From NCBI GenBank assembly GCA_031002005.1, contig CM061921.1:176894935-176958934 (forward strand): a stretch of DNA of 64,000 nucleotides, read 5' to 3'. The position numbers and the translations under genes were made by a program. This stretch comes from Vandiemenella viatica (taxonomy: Eukaryota; Arthropoda; Insecta; Orthoptera; Morabidae). The notes beneath the pieces are model-generated. The model saw only the letters and a program-made list of their open reading frames with translations, was not told the DNA's origin and made no database searches. This document shows positions 20,847 through 31,911 of this stretch, in pieces. Position 1 is the first letter of the stretch; each line of letters begins with the position of its first letter.

Positions 20847-22978
20847 TTAGTGTAATCTCTGAGTGTTTACATTTTATAGACAGTACTAGTTAGTTGCGTT
20901 TGAACTGTCGCCGAGTGAAGTAGCTTATTTTGTTGTTATATTTTATCTGTAGTGGTGTGGGGATTTGATTAGTATAATCTCTGAGTGTTTACTTTCTGTA
21001 GACAGTACTAGTTAGTAGCGATTGAACTAGAGATGGGCAAAACAGCTTTTTTCCAGTAATACGTTATTCAGTTATTGCTTCTTTTATCTAACCGCTTTTT
21101 TTAACCGTTAGAAATAACGTATAGTTATTTTGTTCTGAAGTAATATCTGTGGTGACGCTACTAAAATCTCTGCTCAGAAACGCTCTTCTCTTGTTGAAAA
21201 AGCCGGAAACGTTTAATAACCGGATGTGACGAATATAGCGGCCCTGACGTCACGAAAAGCCGCTTATTAGCGTTATTTAGCGTTTAACGATACGTCACGA
21301 ATAGCGGCTTTCAAATAAGCGGCTTCCTAATAAGCGGCTGCCATAGTAACTGTCAGAGACTTTATATACGCCTTCGACTTGAGTTTATGTATTTGTTTAA
21401 TAAGTCGCAGTGATGCCTTGATAAATTAATATAGAATTTTAACACGACCAGCTTTAGCGGTTTGTGTATAACGTGATTTATGGACGTACGATAAAAAAAA
21501 AAAAAAAAAAAAATGCGAAGTGGTCAGTTTTGATTACGTGTTAATATATTTTTCTGTTTGAAACTAATGAGTTTTTATGAATATATGCAACAAATACAGA
21601 AGATTAACTTTGCTGAAAGTAAACAATTTTTCAGTCTGGCTATTAATTCGCATTAAGTTTTGTGTGGCTATAGTTATATGTATAGCATACTTTACATATG
21701 TTGTAAATGTGTCCCAATAACAGACCAGCTGCATTTTAAATATGTTGTTCAGACGTACATAAAAGTAATTTGAAATGTAAATATGATTTGCTGTTTTAAA
21801 CTAATTGACTTGTGGAAATACTAGCGCTTTTCGATGGTTTCTCCATCTGTTGGTAGCTATCGCAGTTAATAACGGTTAAAGGTTTTAAAAAGCTGTTTAC
21901 ATAGGTGGTGTCCTCTAGTGATCGCTATCGAAGTTAATAACGCCTTCAACTGGCAAAGACGATATAACACATGTAGACAGCTGTAACAAAAAACATAATC
22001 AAGTGGTTTTTGATGGAAGGATGGATGCTGAAAACCAGTTTAATGGTCACTAAGTCGTAGAGAGATGATAAATTTTGGACCCTATCGCAAATAACACCTG
22101 CAAAGTAGTATTTAACGTCGTCAGCAGTAGCGACATCTGTTGGGCGCTATCGCAGTTAATAACGGTTAGAGGTTGAAAAAAGCGGTTTACATAGGTGGTG
22201 TCCTCTAGTGATCGCTATCGTAGTTAATAACTATTATTTTGCGATGGTAGTGTCATCTAGTGGTATTTATTGCAATTAATAACGGTGAGAGAGGCAATAA
22301 GCGGTGACTGATGCACTCGTAGCGGGCGGTCGACGAACATTTACAGCGCTGTCAGAGAGGGAAGTGCTGACCGTTATTTGAATAACTCCAGTTATCGTTT
22401 TGGCCGCTACTTTCTAAACGGCGTTTTTAAAATAACGGTTATTTATAGCCGCTTAGTTATTTGTGACCCATCTCTAGATTGAACAGTCGCCGAGTGAAGT
22501 AGCTTATTTTGTTTTTATATTTTACCTGTAGTGGTGTTGGGATTTGATTAGTGTAATCTCTGAGTGTTTACATTTTGTAGACAGTACTAGTTAGTAGCGT
22601 TTGAACAGTCGCCGAGTGAAGTAGCTTATTTTGTTGTTATATTTTATCTGTAGTGGTGTGGGGATTTGATTAGTGTAATCTCTGAGTGTTTAGATTCTGT
22701 AAACATTGTTTAGCATTCGGTGAGGACAGTAACGTATTTTCGTTTTGTATTTGAACTTTAGTGATGTGTAGATTTAGTTAGAGTAATCTGTGAGTGTTTA
22801 CTTTTGTGGAAAGTAGAGGTTAGTCAGACTTAAGCAGTCGTTGAGGACAGTAGCGTATTTTTGTTTTATGTTTGATCTTTTTAGTTAGTGCAATCTCTGA
22901 GTGTTTATATTTTGTACAAAGTACAGGTTATTTCGATTTTCTGAACTTTTTTTCTTTTTCGCGTTTTTCAAAAGCAGA
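20847..22978 (+). repeat. Six tandem leader monomers of the CR1-type LINE
   Basis: Units starting TTAGTGTAATCTCTGAGTGT begin at 20847, 20969, 22548, 22670, 22778 and 22885. The spacing is 122 bases for the first steps (after removing the hAT and its TSD from unit 2), then 108 and 107 bases. Units share TAGACAGTACTAGTTAG and GTCGCCGAGTGAAGTAG. The last unit leads straight to the ORF1 ATG. A monomer array in this position suggests a promoter, as in mouse L1, but no promoter motif is proven. Confidence 0.85.
21028..22476. mobile_element. Nonautonomous hAT-type element in leader monomer 2
   Basis: The element is 1449 bases, with terminal TAGAGATGGG (21028-21037) and its complement CCCATCTCTA (22467-22476), flanked by a perfect 8-bp TSD, GATTGAAC (21020-21027 and 22477-22484). 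There is no transposase. The interior has repeated short motifs: ATAACGGTT/AACCGTTAT blocks near both ends, and three modules with CTATCGNAGTTAATAAC followed by ATAGGTGGTGTCCTCTAGTG (about 21845, 21905, 22150, 22205). It also has an A run at 21492-21513. The 8-bp TSD and GAGATGGG ends point to hAT. Confidence 0.85.
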
Positions 22979-23943
22979 ATGGCTAGGGACCGTGATTGCT
23001 GTGTGCAGACGCGAGCTAAGGTGGCTGATCTCCGCGCACAGCTTGCAGCTGTGGTAGCGAAAGTTACACAGCTGCCGTTAATGGTTGCAGCAGATGTAAT
23101 ATTGGGGAAACTGATGTAGCAATGCCTATAGCAGATTCTCCCATATCGACCGTCGTACCTGCAACCCAGGCTGAAGAGTTGGAGGCTGTGCCTCGGTCGC
23201 CTATTGGTGACTGGCGTGTGGCATCTAGACTTAGAAGTCGCACACGGGGGCAGTCGAGCAGGCTTAAAGGCCAAGACGCTGAACTTGTTCGACTGTCCAA
23301 CCGGTATGATGTATTGTCGGAGGCTGACACATTCCCACAATTGTCATCCTGCGAGTTGACGGCCCCCCAGCCCGCCAGGTCTGAGCAATCACAGAAGGGG
23401 ATTTTGGTAGTTGGGAGCTCTAATGTTAGGCGGTTATTAGAGCCCCTTAGGGAAATGGCGGATTCCTCGGGGAAGAAATCCAATGTCCATTCAGTGTGTA
23501 TTCCGGGTGGCCTGATCCGAGATGTGGAACATGCCATCCCGGATGCCATAGAAGGGACGGGGTGTAGCCAACTACAGATTGTGGCTCATGTCGGCACCAA
23601 TGATGCTTGTCGCCTTGGGTCGGAGGTTATCCTCTCTTCCTTCCGGCGGCTGGCTGAAAGGGTGAACTCTGTGGCCAGTGGCCACAAGATATCGGCACAG
23701 CTAACCATCTGTAGCATTGTAGACAGAGTTGATTGTGGACCTCTGGTTCAGAGCCGTATGGAGGGGCTGAACCAGAGACTACGACGTTTCTGTGATAATA
23801 TTGGCTGCAAATTTCTCGATCTTCGCCATAGGGTCGAGTCATGTAGGGTTCCCCTTAATAGGTCAGGTGTGCACTACACACGTGAATCGGCTACACGGGT
23901 GGCAGGGGCTGTGTGGAATGCACTGGGTGGTTTTTTAGGCTAA
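22979..23943 (+). pseudogene. CR1-type ORF1 with SGNH/GDSL esterase-like domain
   Basis: ORF1 probably began at the ATG at 22979 (MARDRDCCVQTRAKVADLRA, a likely coiled coil). A frame change near 23090-23120 separates it from the main 273-codon frame (23122-23943). In that frame, block I is GILVVGSSNVRRLL (residues 93-106), block II CIPGGLIRD (127-134), block III AHVGTNDAC (155-163) and block V SGVHYT (248-253). These match SGNH hydrolases and the esterase known from CR1/L2 ORF1 proteins. The DxxH motif has Ser at the usual Asp position, so catalysis is doubtful. The preceding linker is Arg- and Ser-rich. ORF1 overlaps the ORF2 frame. Confidence 0.75.
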
Positions 23944-23949
23944 GGGAGG

Positions 23950-24671
23950 AAGACCCGAAACACGAAATACAGTTACGGGCAACCCAATCAGATGTAACAC
24001 CGGAATGTAGGAGGAGCGTAAAAGAATCTCGACAGTTAAAAGTTCTCGTAATTAACTGTAGAAGCGTTTGTAACAAACAACCGGAACTTGATAGCATTAT
24101 TTGTAGCACAGAGGCGGATATCGTTATCGGTACAGAAAGTTGGCTAAAACCGGAAATAAGTTCCGCTGAAATTTTTAAAAATAGCATGAATGTTTTTCGT
24201 AAAGACAGATTACATTCTCATGGAGGTGGGGTATTTATAGCTGTGAGTAAATCTCTCCCATGTAATGAAATAGAAGTCGATACGATCTGTGAAATCATAT
24301 GGATTAAACTCAAAGTTGCTGGGTCAAAACTCATCATAGGCGCCTTCTACCGTCCACCCGATTCCGACATAGCTATCGCCGAGGAGTTAAGAAATAATGT
24401 AAACAGTATAGCTAGCCGTTTTCAGGATCATGCTATAATTCTAGGAGGCGACTTCAATCTGCCTTATATTGACTGGCGTAGTTACGTTCACATTACAGGT
24501 AGCAGGGATAAGGCAGCTTCTGAAGTAATTCTCGAATTGTTCTCAAATAATCATCTCGAGCAGCTAGTTAATGAACCTACGCGGTGTCATAACGGTAGCG
24601 AAAATATTTTAGATCTGCTGGTTACCAACAGGCCAGAATTATTCACCGAAATTTCAACGACCACAGACTAA
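23950..24671 (+). pseudogene. CR1-type ORF2 endonuclease domain
   Basis: The ORF2 frame is open from 23886, overlaps ORF1 by about 58 bases and has no ATG before the endonuclease. Motifs: VLVINCRSVCNKQPELDSI (Asn of motif I), DIVIGTESWLKPEI (Glu), GGGVFIAVSK, IIGAFYRPPDSD (Tyr/Arg) and AIILGGDFNLPYIDW (Asp/Asn). RCHNGSENILDLLVTNRPEL then leads to a stop at 24669-24671, before the SDH block, probably a small deletion. All catalytic residues up to that point are intact. The domain nicks target DNA during target-primed reverse transcription. Confidence 0.8.
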
Positions 24672-24833
24672 TGACTAAGCGAAAAAGGAGAAAACGGCGG
24701 ATTGTATACAAATTCAGTAAGGCCTCTAAGGAGTGTTTAGAACCTACCAGAGGAATAATTACCATAACTTCAAGTCAAAAAATGACACCGTTGAAGAGAT
24801 GTGGCATCGATTTAAACGAATAGTCAGGAAGGT

Positions 24834-26714
24834 ATGGATATACATATACCGAAGCGGATAATAAATGGGGAGGATGATCCACCGTGGTACACATGCGAAG
24901 TCAAAAGATTACTCAAAAAACTAAGGAGGATACACGCACGCTTAAGAAGGAAGGGGTGTCGCAGTGATTTAGAAACCTTAGCTGAGTTAAGAGGACGTAT
25001 TAAGAATGTAATGCGTGAGGCCTTCAACGATTTTCATTCCAACTCTCTCTTTAAGAGTCTCACAGAAAACCCAAAGAAATTCTGGTCGTATGTACGAAAA
25101 GTGAATTGTACCAATAGCAATATACCAGCACTAATTCGTGAAAGTTCAGTGGTTAATGAAAGCCGCGGTAAAGCTAACGTACTGAATACTGTATTCAAAA
25201 ATTCATTTACTGATGAAAATAAGGATAGTGTTCCCGTTTTCCCACGCCGTGACGAGTTGGTGATGGAATCATTACGGATAGATACTGCAGGTATCATAAA
25301 GCAATTAGAGCTCCTGAAGTGGGGGAAAGCACCGGGCCCAGATGGAATTCCAGTAAGAATATTTTCAGAATATGCGGCGGAAATCGGCCCATTTCTGTCT
25401 GATATATTCAGTAAATCATTAGAAGAGCGAAAAGTACCTTCAGACTGTAAAATCGCGTAAGTAACTCCGATTTTCAAGAAAGGTGATCGAAGTGATCCTG
25501 GAAACTATCGTCCAATATCTATAACATCTGTTTGTAGTAGAGTTATGGAGCATATTATATGCTCGAACATTATGAAATTTCTAGACGATAATAATTTGCT
25601 TCCAACAAATCAACACGGATTTCGGAAGAAAAGATCATGTGAAACACAGCTGGCCCTATTTTCACACGACGTAATGAAAGTTATTGATGCAGGTTCACAA
25701 GTAGATGCCATATTTTTAGATTTTCAGAAAGCCTTTCACTCTGTGCCACACAACCGCCTTTTAGCGAAGCTACGAGCATACGGTATATCGGATCAGCTTT
25801 GTGAATGGATAAAGGATTTTCTAACTGGTCGGTCGCAGTATGTCGTCGTTGAAGGAGAAAGTTCTTCTAATCTAGATGTTACATCGGGTGTACCACCAGG
25901 AAGTGTAAATAGTACCACTTCTTTTCTTAATTTTTATAAACGATCTTGAAGACAACGAGAACAGCATTTTTAGATTGTTTGCTGATGATGCGGTTATTTA
26001 TAGGGAAGTAAGGAATTTGGCCGATTGCTTAGAAATTCAGCGTGATCTGGATATTATTTTGGCATGGTGCGCTGAGTGGCAACTTACGCTAAATTGTAAA
26101 AAGTGCAAGACAATGAGCATAACTAACAAAAAGAATCCAATTGTTCAGAAATACGAGTTAAACAATTCAGTTATTGATATGGTCGATTCTATGAAATGTT
26201 TGGGAGTAACAGTACAAAGGAACATGAAATTTGACTTACACATTAATTCGTTGGTAGGTATAGCTAATTCTAGGCTGCGATTCATAGGTCGAATATTGAA
26301 AAATTGTAATGAACAAACATAGGAGATAGCGTAAAAATCTCTTGTGCGTCCACATTTGGACTATTGTTGTGCCATTTGGGATCCGTTTCGTAAGGGGTTT
26401 GAACGAAAGTATAGAGAAAGTACAGAGAAGAGCCGCTCGATTCGTGACCGCTTGCTACAGTCCTTATGAAAGCGTCACAGAACTGATTAGTAGACTAGGC
26501 TGGGAGTCTCTGGTAGATAGACGACGCACGATTCGTTTAAACTTATTGGTAAACATGCGTACTCCCACTTTCACTCACGAGTGTAGTGAAATACTTCGTC
26601 CACCAACCTATTTGAGCCGGACTGACAGGATAGATAAGATTAGAGAAATAAGGTGCCGCAATGATTCTTATATGAATTCTTTTTTCCCTCGTACCATTAG
26701 GGATTGGAATGCAC
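24834..26714 (+). pseudogene. CR1-type ORF2 reverse transcriptase
   Basis: Three main frames. At 24834-25460 there is a linker and LLKWGKAPGPDGIPVRIF (about 25312). 25461-25949 has PIFKKGDRSDPGNYRPISIT (one shift or stop before it), NQHGFRKKRSCETQL, VDAIFLDFQKAFHSVPHNRL and GVPPGSVNS, where the usual PQGSVLGP is damaged. 25950-26322 has FINDLEDNENSIFRLFADDA (intact FADD), WCAEWQLTLNCKKCKTM and KCLGVTVQRNMKFD. The tail (26342-26734) has EKVQRRAARFVTACYSPYES and LGWESLVDRRRTIRLNLLVN. The domain order is complete; only a few lesions separate it from an open ORF. Confidence 0.8.
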
Positions 26715-26916
26715 CACAAAGAGATGGTTTATAGTAACATCATTTTGTTCTTGGCTTTCCATTCTGTAAGTGGTTTTGATGTAATTGTTTACTTCTTTTC
26801 TAAGCATAATCCAGTCTACCTGTTTTGTTATTTTTGGAGTGGTGTTTTGATCATCTAGTTATTTGTCTTGACTATCACCGGGTTTTGATCTGATGATAAT
26901 TCGTTTACAGTGACTA
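26715..26916 (-). pseudogene. Jockey D endonuclease end and linker
   Basis: The minus-strand frame reads VTVNELSSDQNPVIV (about 26905, the SDH block with His changed to Gln), then QVDWIMLRKEVNNYIKTTY (about 26810) and DVTINHL at the CR1 joint. It is bounded by the DD-E transposon on the right and the CR1-type LINE on the left. Confidence 0.75.
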
Positions 26917-29305
26917 TAGTCCGCTTCACCAAATTAGTCCATTCAAGGTCACACAGTCTTGCCTCCATCCCCTGCCCGCACTACCCCCTTCACCATCAGT
27001 TGAGCCAGTTTTGTTGTCAAATGTTCTTCCACTGCCAGTCGGTTCATTGTTTTTGCTGCGGTCGGTTTGTTTCGCTACTCTAAAGGTTATTATTTTTTCT
27101 TTATGATGTAGAACAGAATTTTACATGTAGTGCGTTACCGAAAAGAAGTAAAATCGGTGCTCGTGCAGGTCGTCCAGATAACAGAAACCAAAGTAAAGTT
27201 GTCGTGGCAAATGTTTTCAAGTATTTCAGCGCCTTTCCCACAACGAAGAAGCCAGGAGAAACATTAACTTTGCTCAGGTACAAGCATTGACAGAGGAGGC
27301 TTGTGGTATTTCGAAGAAGTCGGTACAACGTATCGTCGGTATTTTAAGTTCGGCAGAAACCGAAGATTTGAGCCCTGTTTTTGAATCACCAAGAAAGGCG
27401 GGAACACAAATGCACTGAACTGGATGATTTTAATAAAGAAGTAGTTCGCAGGACTGTTTTAAAGTACTACGACAGAGGAGAATACCCAACGGCTATGAAA
27501 ATACGGTCTGATCTCGCCCATAAAATCAGCTTTTCAGGCTCAGAAAGCTTCGTTCTTCGTCTTCTGAAAAGACTTGGTTTTAAATTTAAGAAATTCAACG
27601 ATGAACGAAAATTTTTATAGGAACGCAGTGATATTGCGGCTTCAAGAGCAAAGTTTTTGCGAACAATGAACTCATTGCGTACAAAGGACGCTAGGCAAAT
27701 TGTTTATTTGGACGAGACTTACATTAACCAAAATTATACAAAAAAATATATTTGGCATCATTCGAGAGGTAACAGAGGTCTTAAAGTTCCTACTGGCCGA
27801 GGAAGTCGACTTGTTATAGTACATGCTGGTTCTGCACATAAAGGTTTCATACCAGGAGCCAAACTTGTGTTTCGTGGCGGAAAAAGTTCGTCTGTATCGG
27901 ATTACCATACAGAAATGAATGGTGATGTTTTTAAGAGGTGGTTTTGTGATATGTGTCGCTCGCTGGAAGAAGGGTGCATTATCGTCATGGACAATGCCAG
28001 TTATCATTCCATTCAATCAGACAAACCACCATCTTCAAACTGGCGTAGGGGAGATATTATTGAATGGCTACGTAAGAATAGTGTTGAATTTTTTCCGGAT
28101 GAAACTAGGGATGAGCTTTTATGTAAAGAACAAATTCGAAATGCCAAGAAGGTATTCGAATTGGATCAATTGGCAAATGAAATGGGACATCAAATAGTTC
28201 ACCTGCCACCCTATCATTGTCAGTATAATCCAATCGAACTCATCTGGGCACAAGTAAAATGGGATGTCACTAAGAAGAACACGACCTTCAAACTTGCCCA
28301 TGTCGAACGACTTACACACGAAGCCTTAGACAGCGTTACTCAAGAAGATTGGGCAAATTGTGTAAGACATTCGGAAAGATTACAAGAAACTGATTATGTT
28401 AAACAGTGTGCGAGAGATGCAGAAATGGATGAGTTCGTGATACAGCTGGGAGAAAGTAGCGACAGTGATCTTCAGTCCAATGAATCCGAAGAAGAATAAG
28501 TTACGGAGAGGATAATGGCTCACAGCTCTGAAAATAAGCCAGTTTGTAAGTTTTTCAATCATTTCTTTAGTAATTTTACTAAAAGCAGACATTGCGTTAC
28601 CTTTATATTTATTAAGGTGATAAATAATTGTTATACGACCCTGAATTTGAATATTTGGAGAAGGTATGGTAACTACCAGTATCTCGCTCGTCGTAATTGA
28701 CGGAAGCTGTAGGCCAGTGTTGGACGCGAGCGCAAAACGATAACATTCATGCAGATAAATTATAAAACAAACCAGAAGGATTCGTTTAAAGCTGCTGTTG
28801 TTTTTTCTAAAATTAATTTCAATATTTTCTCACAAACTTTCTCACTGGAAGTTATTACGTGAACAAACAGAACGGAAGTTAGTCAGCGACTAATTTTTAC
28901 ATTACACAAAATGGACAAAAAAGAGATTGGTATAACTTTTAATTTTTTTAAATAACATTCTTCGATATATAATGAATATAAAATTTTCTGTGCTAATCTG
29001 TTAACTTTCGGGAAGCCGCATAATTTTTTTCAGCTACTTTTTATCATTGGTTTAGCTTTTTCGGTTGGTAGAAGTGAAGAAAGCATTTTCATTCGTATAG
29101 TTCATGGGAACTAGTTTTTATTTTTTTAAAAAAATAGTCATGTAAATATTTCGAGTTAGAAATCACATCACCTTGTACCACAAATTCCGCATTATTTTTT
29201 TAGAATTTTTCAGCACATGTTACTGAAAGATGATTTTTCTGAGAATTTGCAACATTGTATGGAGACGCATTGACCATCGCAGGTCTATTTTCGTGCCGGC
29301 TACTA
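26917..29305 (+). mobile_element. IS630/Tc1/mariner-type transposon with long DD-E spacer
   Basis: The element lies between duplicated TA (26915-26916 and 29306-29307). Removing it restores the jockey D frame exactly. Ends are short inverted repeats, TAGTCCGCTTCAC and TAGTAGCCGGCAC (complement at 29293-29305). It contains a plus-strand transposase (27110-28499) and about 800 bases of AT-rich 3' non-coding sequence. The TA duplication and DD-E core place it in the IS630/Tc1/mariner group. The 81-residue gap between the second Asp and the Glu recalls the long-spacer (about DD82E) lineage rather than DD34E. Confidence 0.8.
27110..28499 (+). pseudogene. Long-spacer DD-E transposase, nearly intact
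   Basis: The N-terminal part (27130-27395) is frameshifted but shows PKRSKIGARAGRPDNRNQ and a helix-turn-helix, TEEACGISKKSVQRIVGIL. From 27381 one frame runs to 28499, broken only by a TAG at 27618-27620. After that stop, counting from the codon at 27657, the catalytic residues are D19 in VYLDET, D112 in IIVMDNASYH and E194 in YNPIELIWAQVKWD. That leaves 81 residues between the last two. The C-terminus is acidic (SSDSDLQSNESEEE). All three catalytic residues are present. Confidence 0.8.
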
Positions 29306-30288
29306 TAGTTGTAATATACGCGGATTGTTCTTCGTTATTATAATGTCAATGACATATGGTTGATGTTTAGGATTTGACGGTATGTGGGTTGGTATCTCCG
29401 GGCCAATGACATTTAAATTTAGTTCTCCTGCTACCTAAAGTAATTGATTGCTATTAGGGTTTGCAATTCTTGAATTCCATACTGGATGTTTGTTATTTAG
29501 AACGCTTTCCACCAGTATTTTTGGGCCAACCATCGTGATTTTCTCTATATCTTCACACAATAGATCTTGATTTGGCCCAGATATGCTGGCCACTATTGTT
29601 ATTAAACCGTTGTTTGAGTTTTGATTCCTATGGCTTCAATATTTTCTGATCGTTAAATTCAGTTGGGGTGTGGTTTATTTTACCAGTACCGATGTTCCTC
29701 CACCTCTTTCTCCTATCCTGTCGTTTCTATAGGTAGTCATATTTCTTAATTTGACGCTCTGATGTGATTTTAAGTGCATTTCTGTTATTAAGATTATATC
29801 CAAAGTCCGTTTTTTTCCTGAATTACCCCGCTTTTATTCCATATTGCTCTATTTATGTCTCATTTTGGTATCTGGTTCTATTTGCCATTAATGAAATAAT
29901 GGGAATACGCATTGTAGCAGCACTCTTAATATCTCCCAGATGTGTAATTTCAATTTTTGTCCGCGTAGTTTTTATTATGTCCAGTTTTCTGCTTATGTTT
30001 TCGGGTGAAAACGTATTGCTGAGATCAATAGTTTGGTTTTATTTCTGCGATTTGTTTCCTCAAGTTCTGTTAGTTCCAGTTGTCTGTTTAGCTGTGTTGG
30101 CATAGTTAATTTTTTGTTGTTGAGATTTTCTAATGTTGTCTTGTCCTCTATAGATAGGGGTAAAGTTTTATTGGCACATTTGGCTTTCGTTTCTTGTGCT
30201 ATCAGGAAGTTTTTGGATTCGTGTTGCCCAAAACATTTCACACATCTGCTTGGAAGGGTACAGTAGTTCGCGTTATGTCCACTCTTCT
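29306..30288 (-). pseudogene. Jockey D gag knuckles and endonuclease start
   Basis: Left of the solo LTR the knuckle resumes as GHNANYC (about 30280) and CVKCFGQHESKNFL (about 30240), followed by a gag tail (30200-29993). Endonuclease sequence then continues leftwards to 29306 in several frames, ending with ITKNNPRILQL at the transposon joint. Together with 31000 it restores a CX2CX4HX4C spacing, so the LTR split one zinc knuckle. Confidence 0.65.
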
Positions 30289-30999
30289 TGTCGCGTGTTG
30301 GCCGAGCGAGAGCCGAACTTACCCACTGTGGGTCCGTCCTAGCGTCTACTTACTGTCGGCTGAGGTACTTCGGGTTTCCAGTCGGCATCTGTAAGCTCCT
30401 GGCTAGGAAAAAGTACATGCACAGAGACTTAATTTGCATAAAATCAGGATGTAGGGGCTCCTTGAAATGATACGAAGAGTTGTGGCTACTTGATTTATTG
30501 TGAAAGCGGCCGTGTGGTATAGTTACAAGTTGCTGGTACATGAAATCGGTGTTTCCCGATATTGGAATAATGGACCATAGGATCCGATTAATGCAGTATG
30601 CATTCCAAGCCAGCAGAGGGAGAATGATAGGAAAAATGCCTAAAACGGCCTAATTGGATGGTAACAGGTCTGCCCCACGAAATTTCACATCCCGGACTGC
30701 GCGAATCGTGCGCGCAAAAAGGCGCCCTCGATTCCGGAAGGTGGGGAAAGCCTTCCTCTCATTGGCTGTTTGTCACTATGAACACGCGTGTGGTTCACGT
30801 GCTCATAGTGTGTAAGCCTCGTGTACTAGCCGTGTTGGCTGAGTTTCCCACAGTACGGACCGCAAGATCAGCGGCCTTGAGCCTGGTGTCGTATATGAGC
30901 GGTTTAATTTGCACACTACTGCGTTGGCTTGGAAGCACTCCGCCTTCATTACCGCTAAACCCTATACTAAAATCTATACAAAAATCAGCTACCGCGACA
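30289..30999. mobile_element. Solo LTR (711 bases) in jockey D gag
   Basis: The sequence begins TGTCGCGTGTTGG and ends GCTACCGCGACA, i.e. TG...CA with 7-base inverted ends (TGTCGCG/CGCGACA). It is flanked by a perfect 4-bp TSD, TTCT (30285-30288 and 31000-31003). Excision restores a CCHC knuckle in the jockey gag. The 4-bp TSD suggests a Gypsy-type element, reduced by recombination between its LTRs. The open frame at 30658-31005 inside it has no known motif. Orientation is not determined. Confidence 0.8.
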
Positions 31000-31911
31000 T
31001 TCTGACATCGTCTGCATTGTGATGGCCCTTGATTGTCCTTGTACCTCTCCACATGAATCCTTGTGTAGATGATTTCTCCCTGTTAATATATTTCTTGTGC
31101 CTTTTTAGTAGGCGTAATGCTTATACAGTATATTGCCAGAGGTATTTGTTTATTTGATATTTTATCTCTAGTCTTAAATTGATAGATAAGATTTCAACAA
31201 TCTCTCTCATTTCCCTGTTTGGTGTTAAACCCTTTATTACAATTTTTATTGGTACATTATCTGGTGTTTGGTGTGGGAGTATCCTTTTTTTATGCAGAAA
31301 GTTTTTGATTTTAAAATAGTCATCCATATTGTCCATGTGATACTTAATGCTGTCTCCTCTGTATATTACTTTTAGGTGACCTGTAATTTGTTTCTTCATT
31401 TCTTCATTCAATTTAAATATGTTTCCTGTTTGATAGCTGACTATCAGTGGTAAATATACCTTTTGTTGCTCCATCGCCCCTCGTGACTCTACACAATTGT
31501 TGTTCATGTTCTGTTCACTGTCTTCTTTTTCGCTCTGGTCCACTGCCCATGTTGAGAAATGGTTGGTGAGTTTTACTTGATTTACCACATCTGTTCTTTG
31601 CCATTTTTTTGTTTTTTTGTTTTTATTTTTCAGCTGCTCGTCGTTTTCCTTCGATGACAGGTTTAAAAGTTTGTTCACACTTAGTGCAAATGGCTCTTCA
31701 TCATATCTGATCATTCTTGTGGCATTGCATGTTCTTGTAATGTGGAAATGTCATGGTTAGTCGAATATTCCATGTCGAACTGATCATGTTCTTTAATTAG
31801 TTCATTGCTGCACAACGGACATATGTCAGTAGCTGAAACCTCCATACTCTCCGAAGCAGCGAATATTAATTTCTCCATGTTAATGTTGCTAGTAGGATCT
31901 CTTGTTATCAC
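31000..31911 (-). pseudogene. Jockey D gag (ORF1) N-terminal part
   Basis: Two overlapping frames: 31911 to 31711 begins with an acidic region containing CPLCSNELIKEHDQ, a small Cys/His pair. Then 31714 to 31121 has a Lys-rich stretch (KNKNKKTKKWQR) and an RRM-like part with VPIKIVIKGLTPNREMREIV, typical of jockey gag. Downstream, about 31060-31010 contributes QGFMWRGTRTIKG and the first knuckle Cys pair, where the solo LTR interrupts. Confidence 0.7.

Larger units (their letters stand above)
20844..26714 (+). mobile_element. CR1-type LINE with monomeric leader array
   Basis: A plus-strand LINE nested in jockey D has a tandem 5' leader array (20847-22978, interrupted by a hAT), an ORF1 with an esterase-like domain (22979-23943), and ORF2 with endonuclease and RT (about 23950-26714). 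The order and the ORF1 domain match CR1/L2-group elements. The right end stops inside the ORF2 C-terminus (TIRDWNAP), so the 3' UTR and tail are missing, or the final bases are lost. It is younger than jockey D and older than the hAT. Confidence 0.85.

Noticed and set aside
22885..23549. Minus-strand frames of 151 and 161 codons
   Set aside because: Antisense to the CR1-type ORF1, whose plus-strand esterase motifs are decisive.
29764..30105. 113-codon plus frame resembling a membrane protein
   Set aside because: Antisense of the jockey D endonuclease and gag tail.
30658..31005. 115-codon plus frame
   Set aside because: Lies inside the solo LTR (30289-30999) and has no motif. LTRs often contain chance frames.
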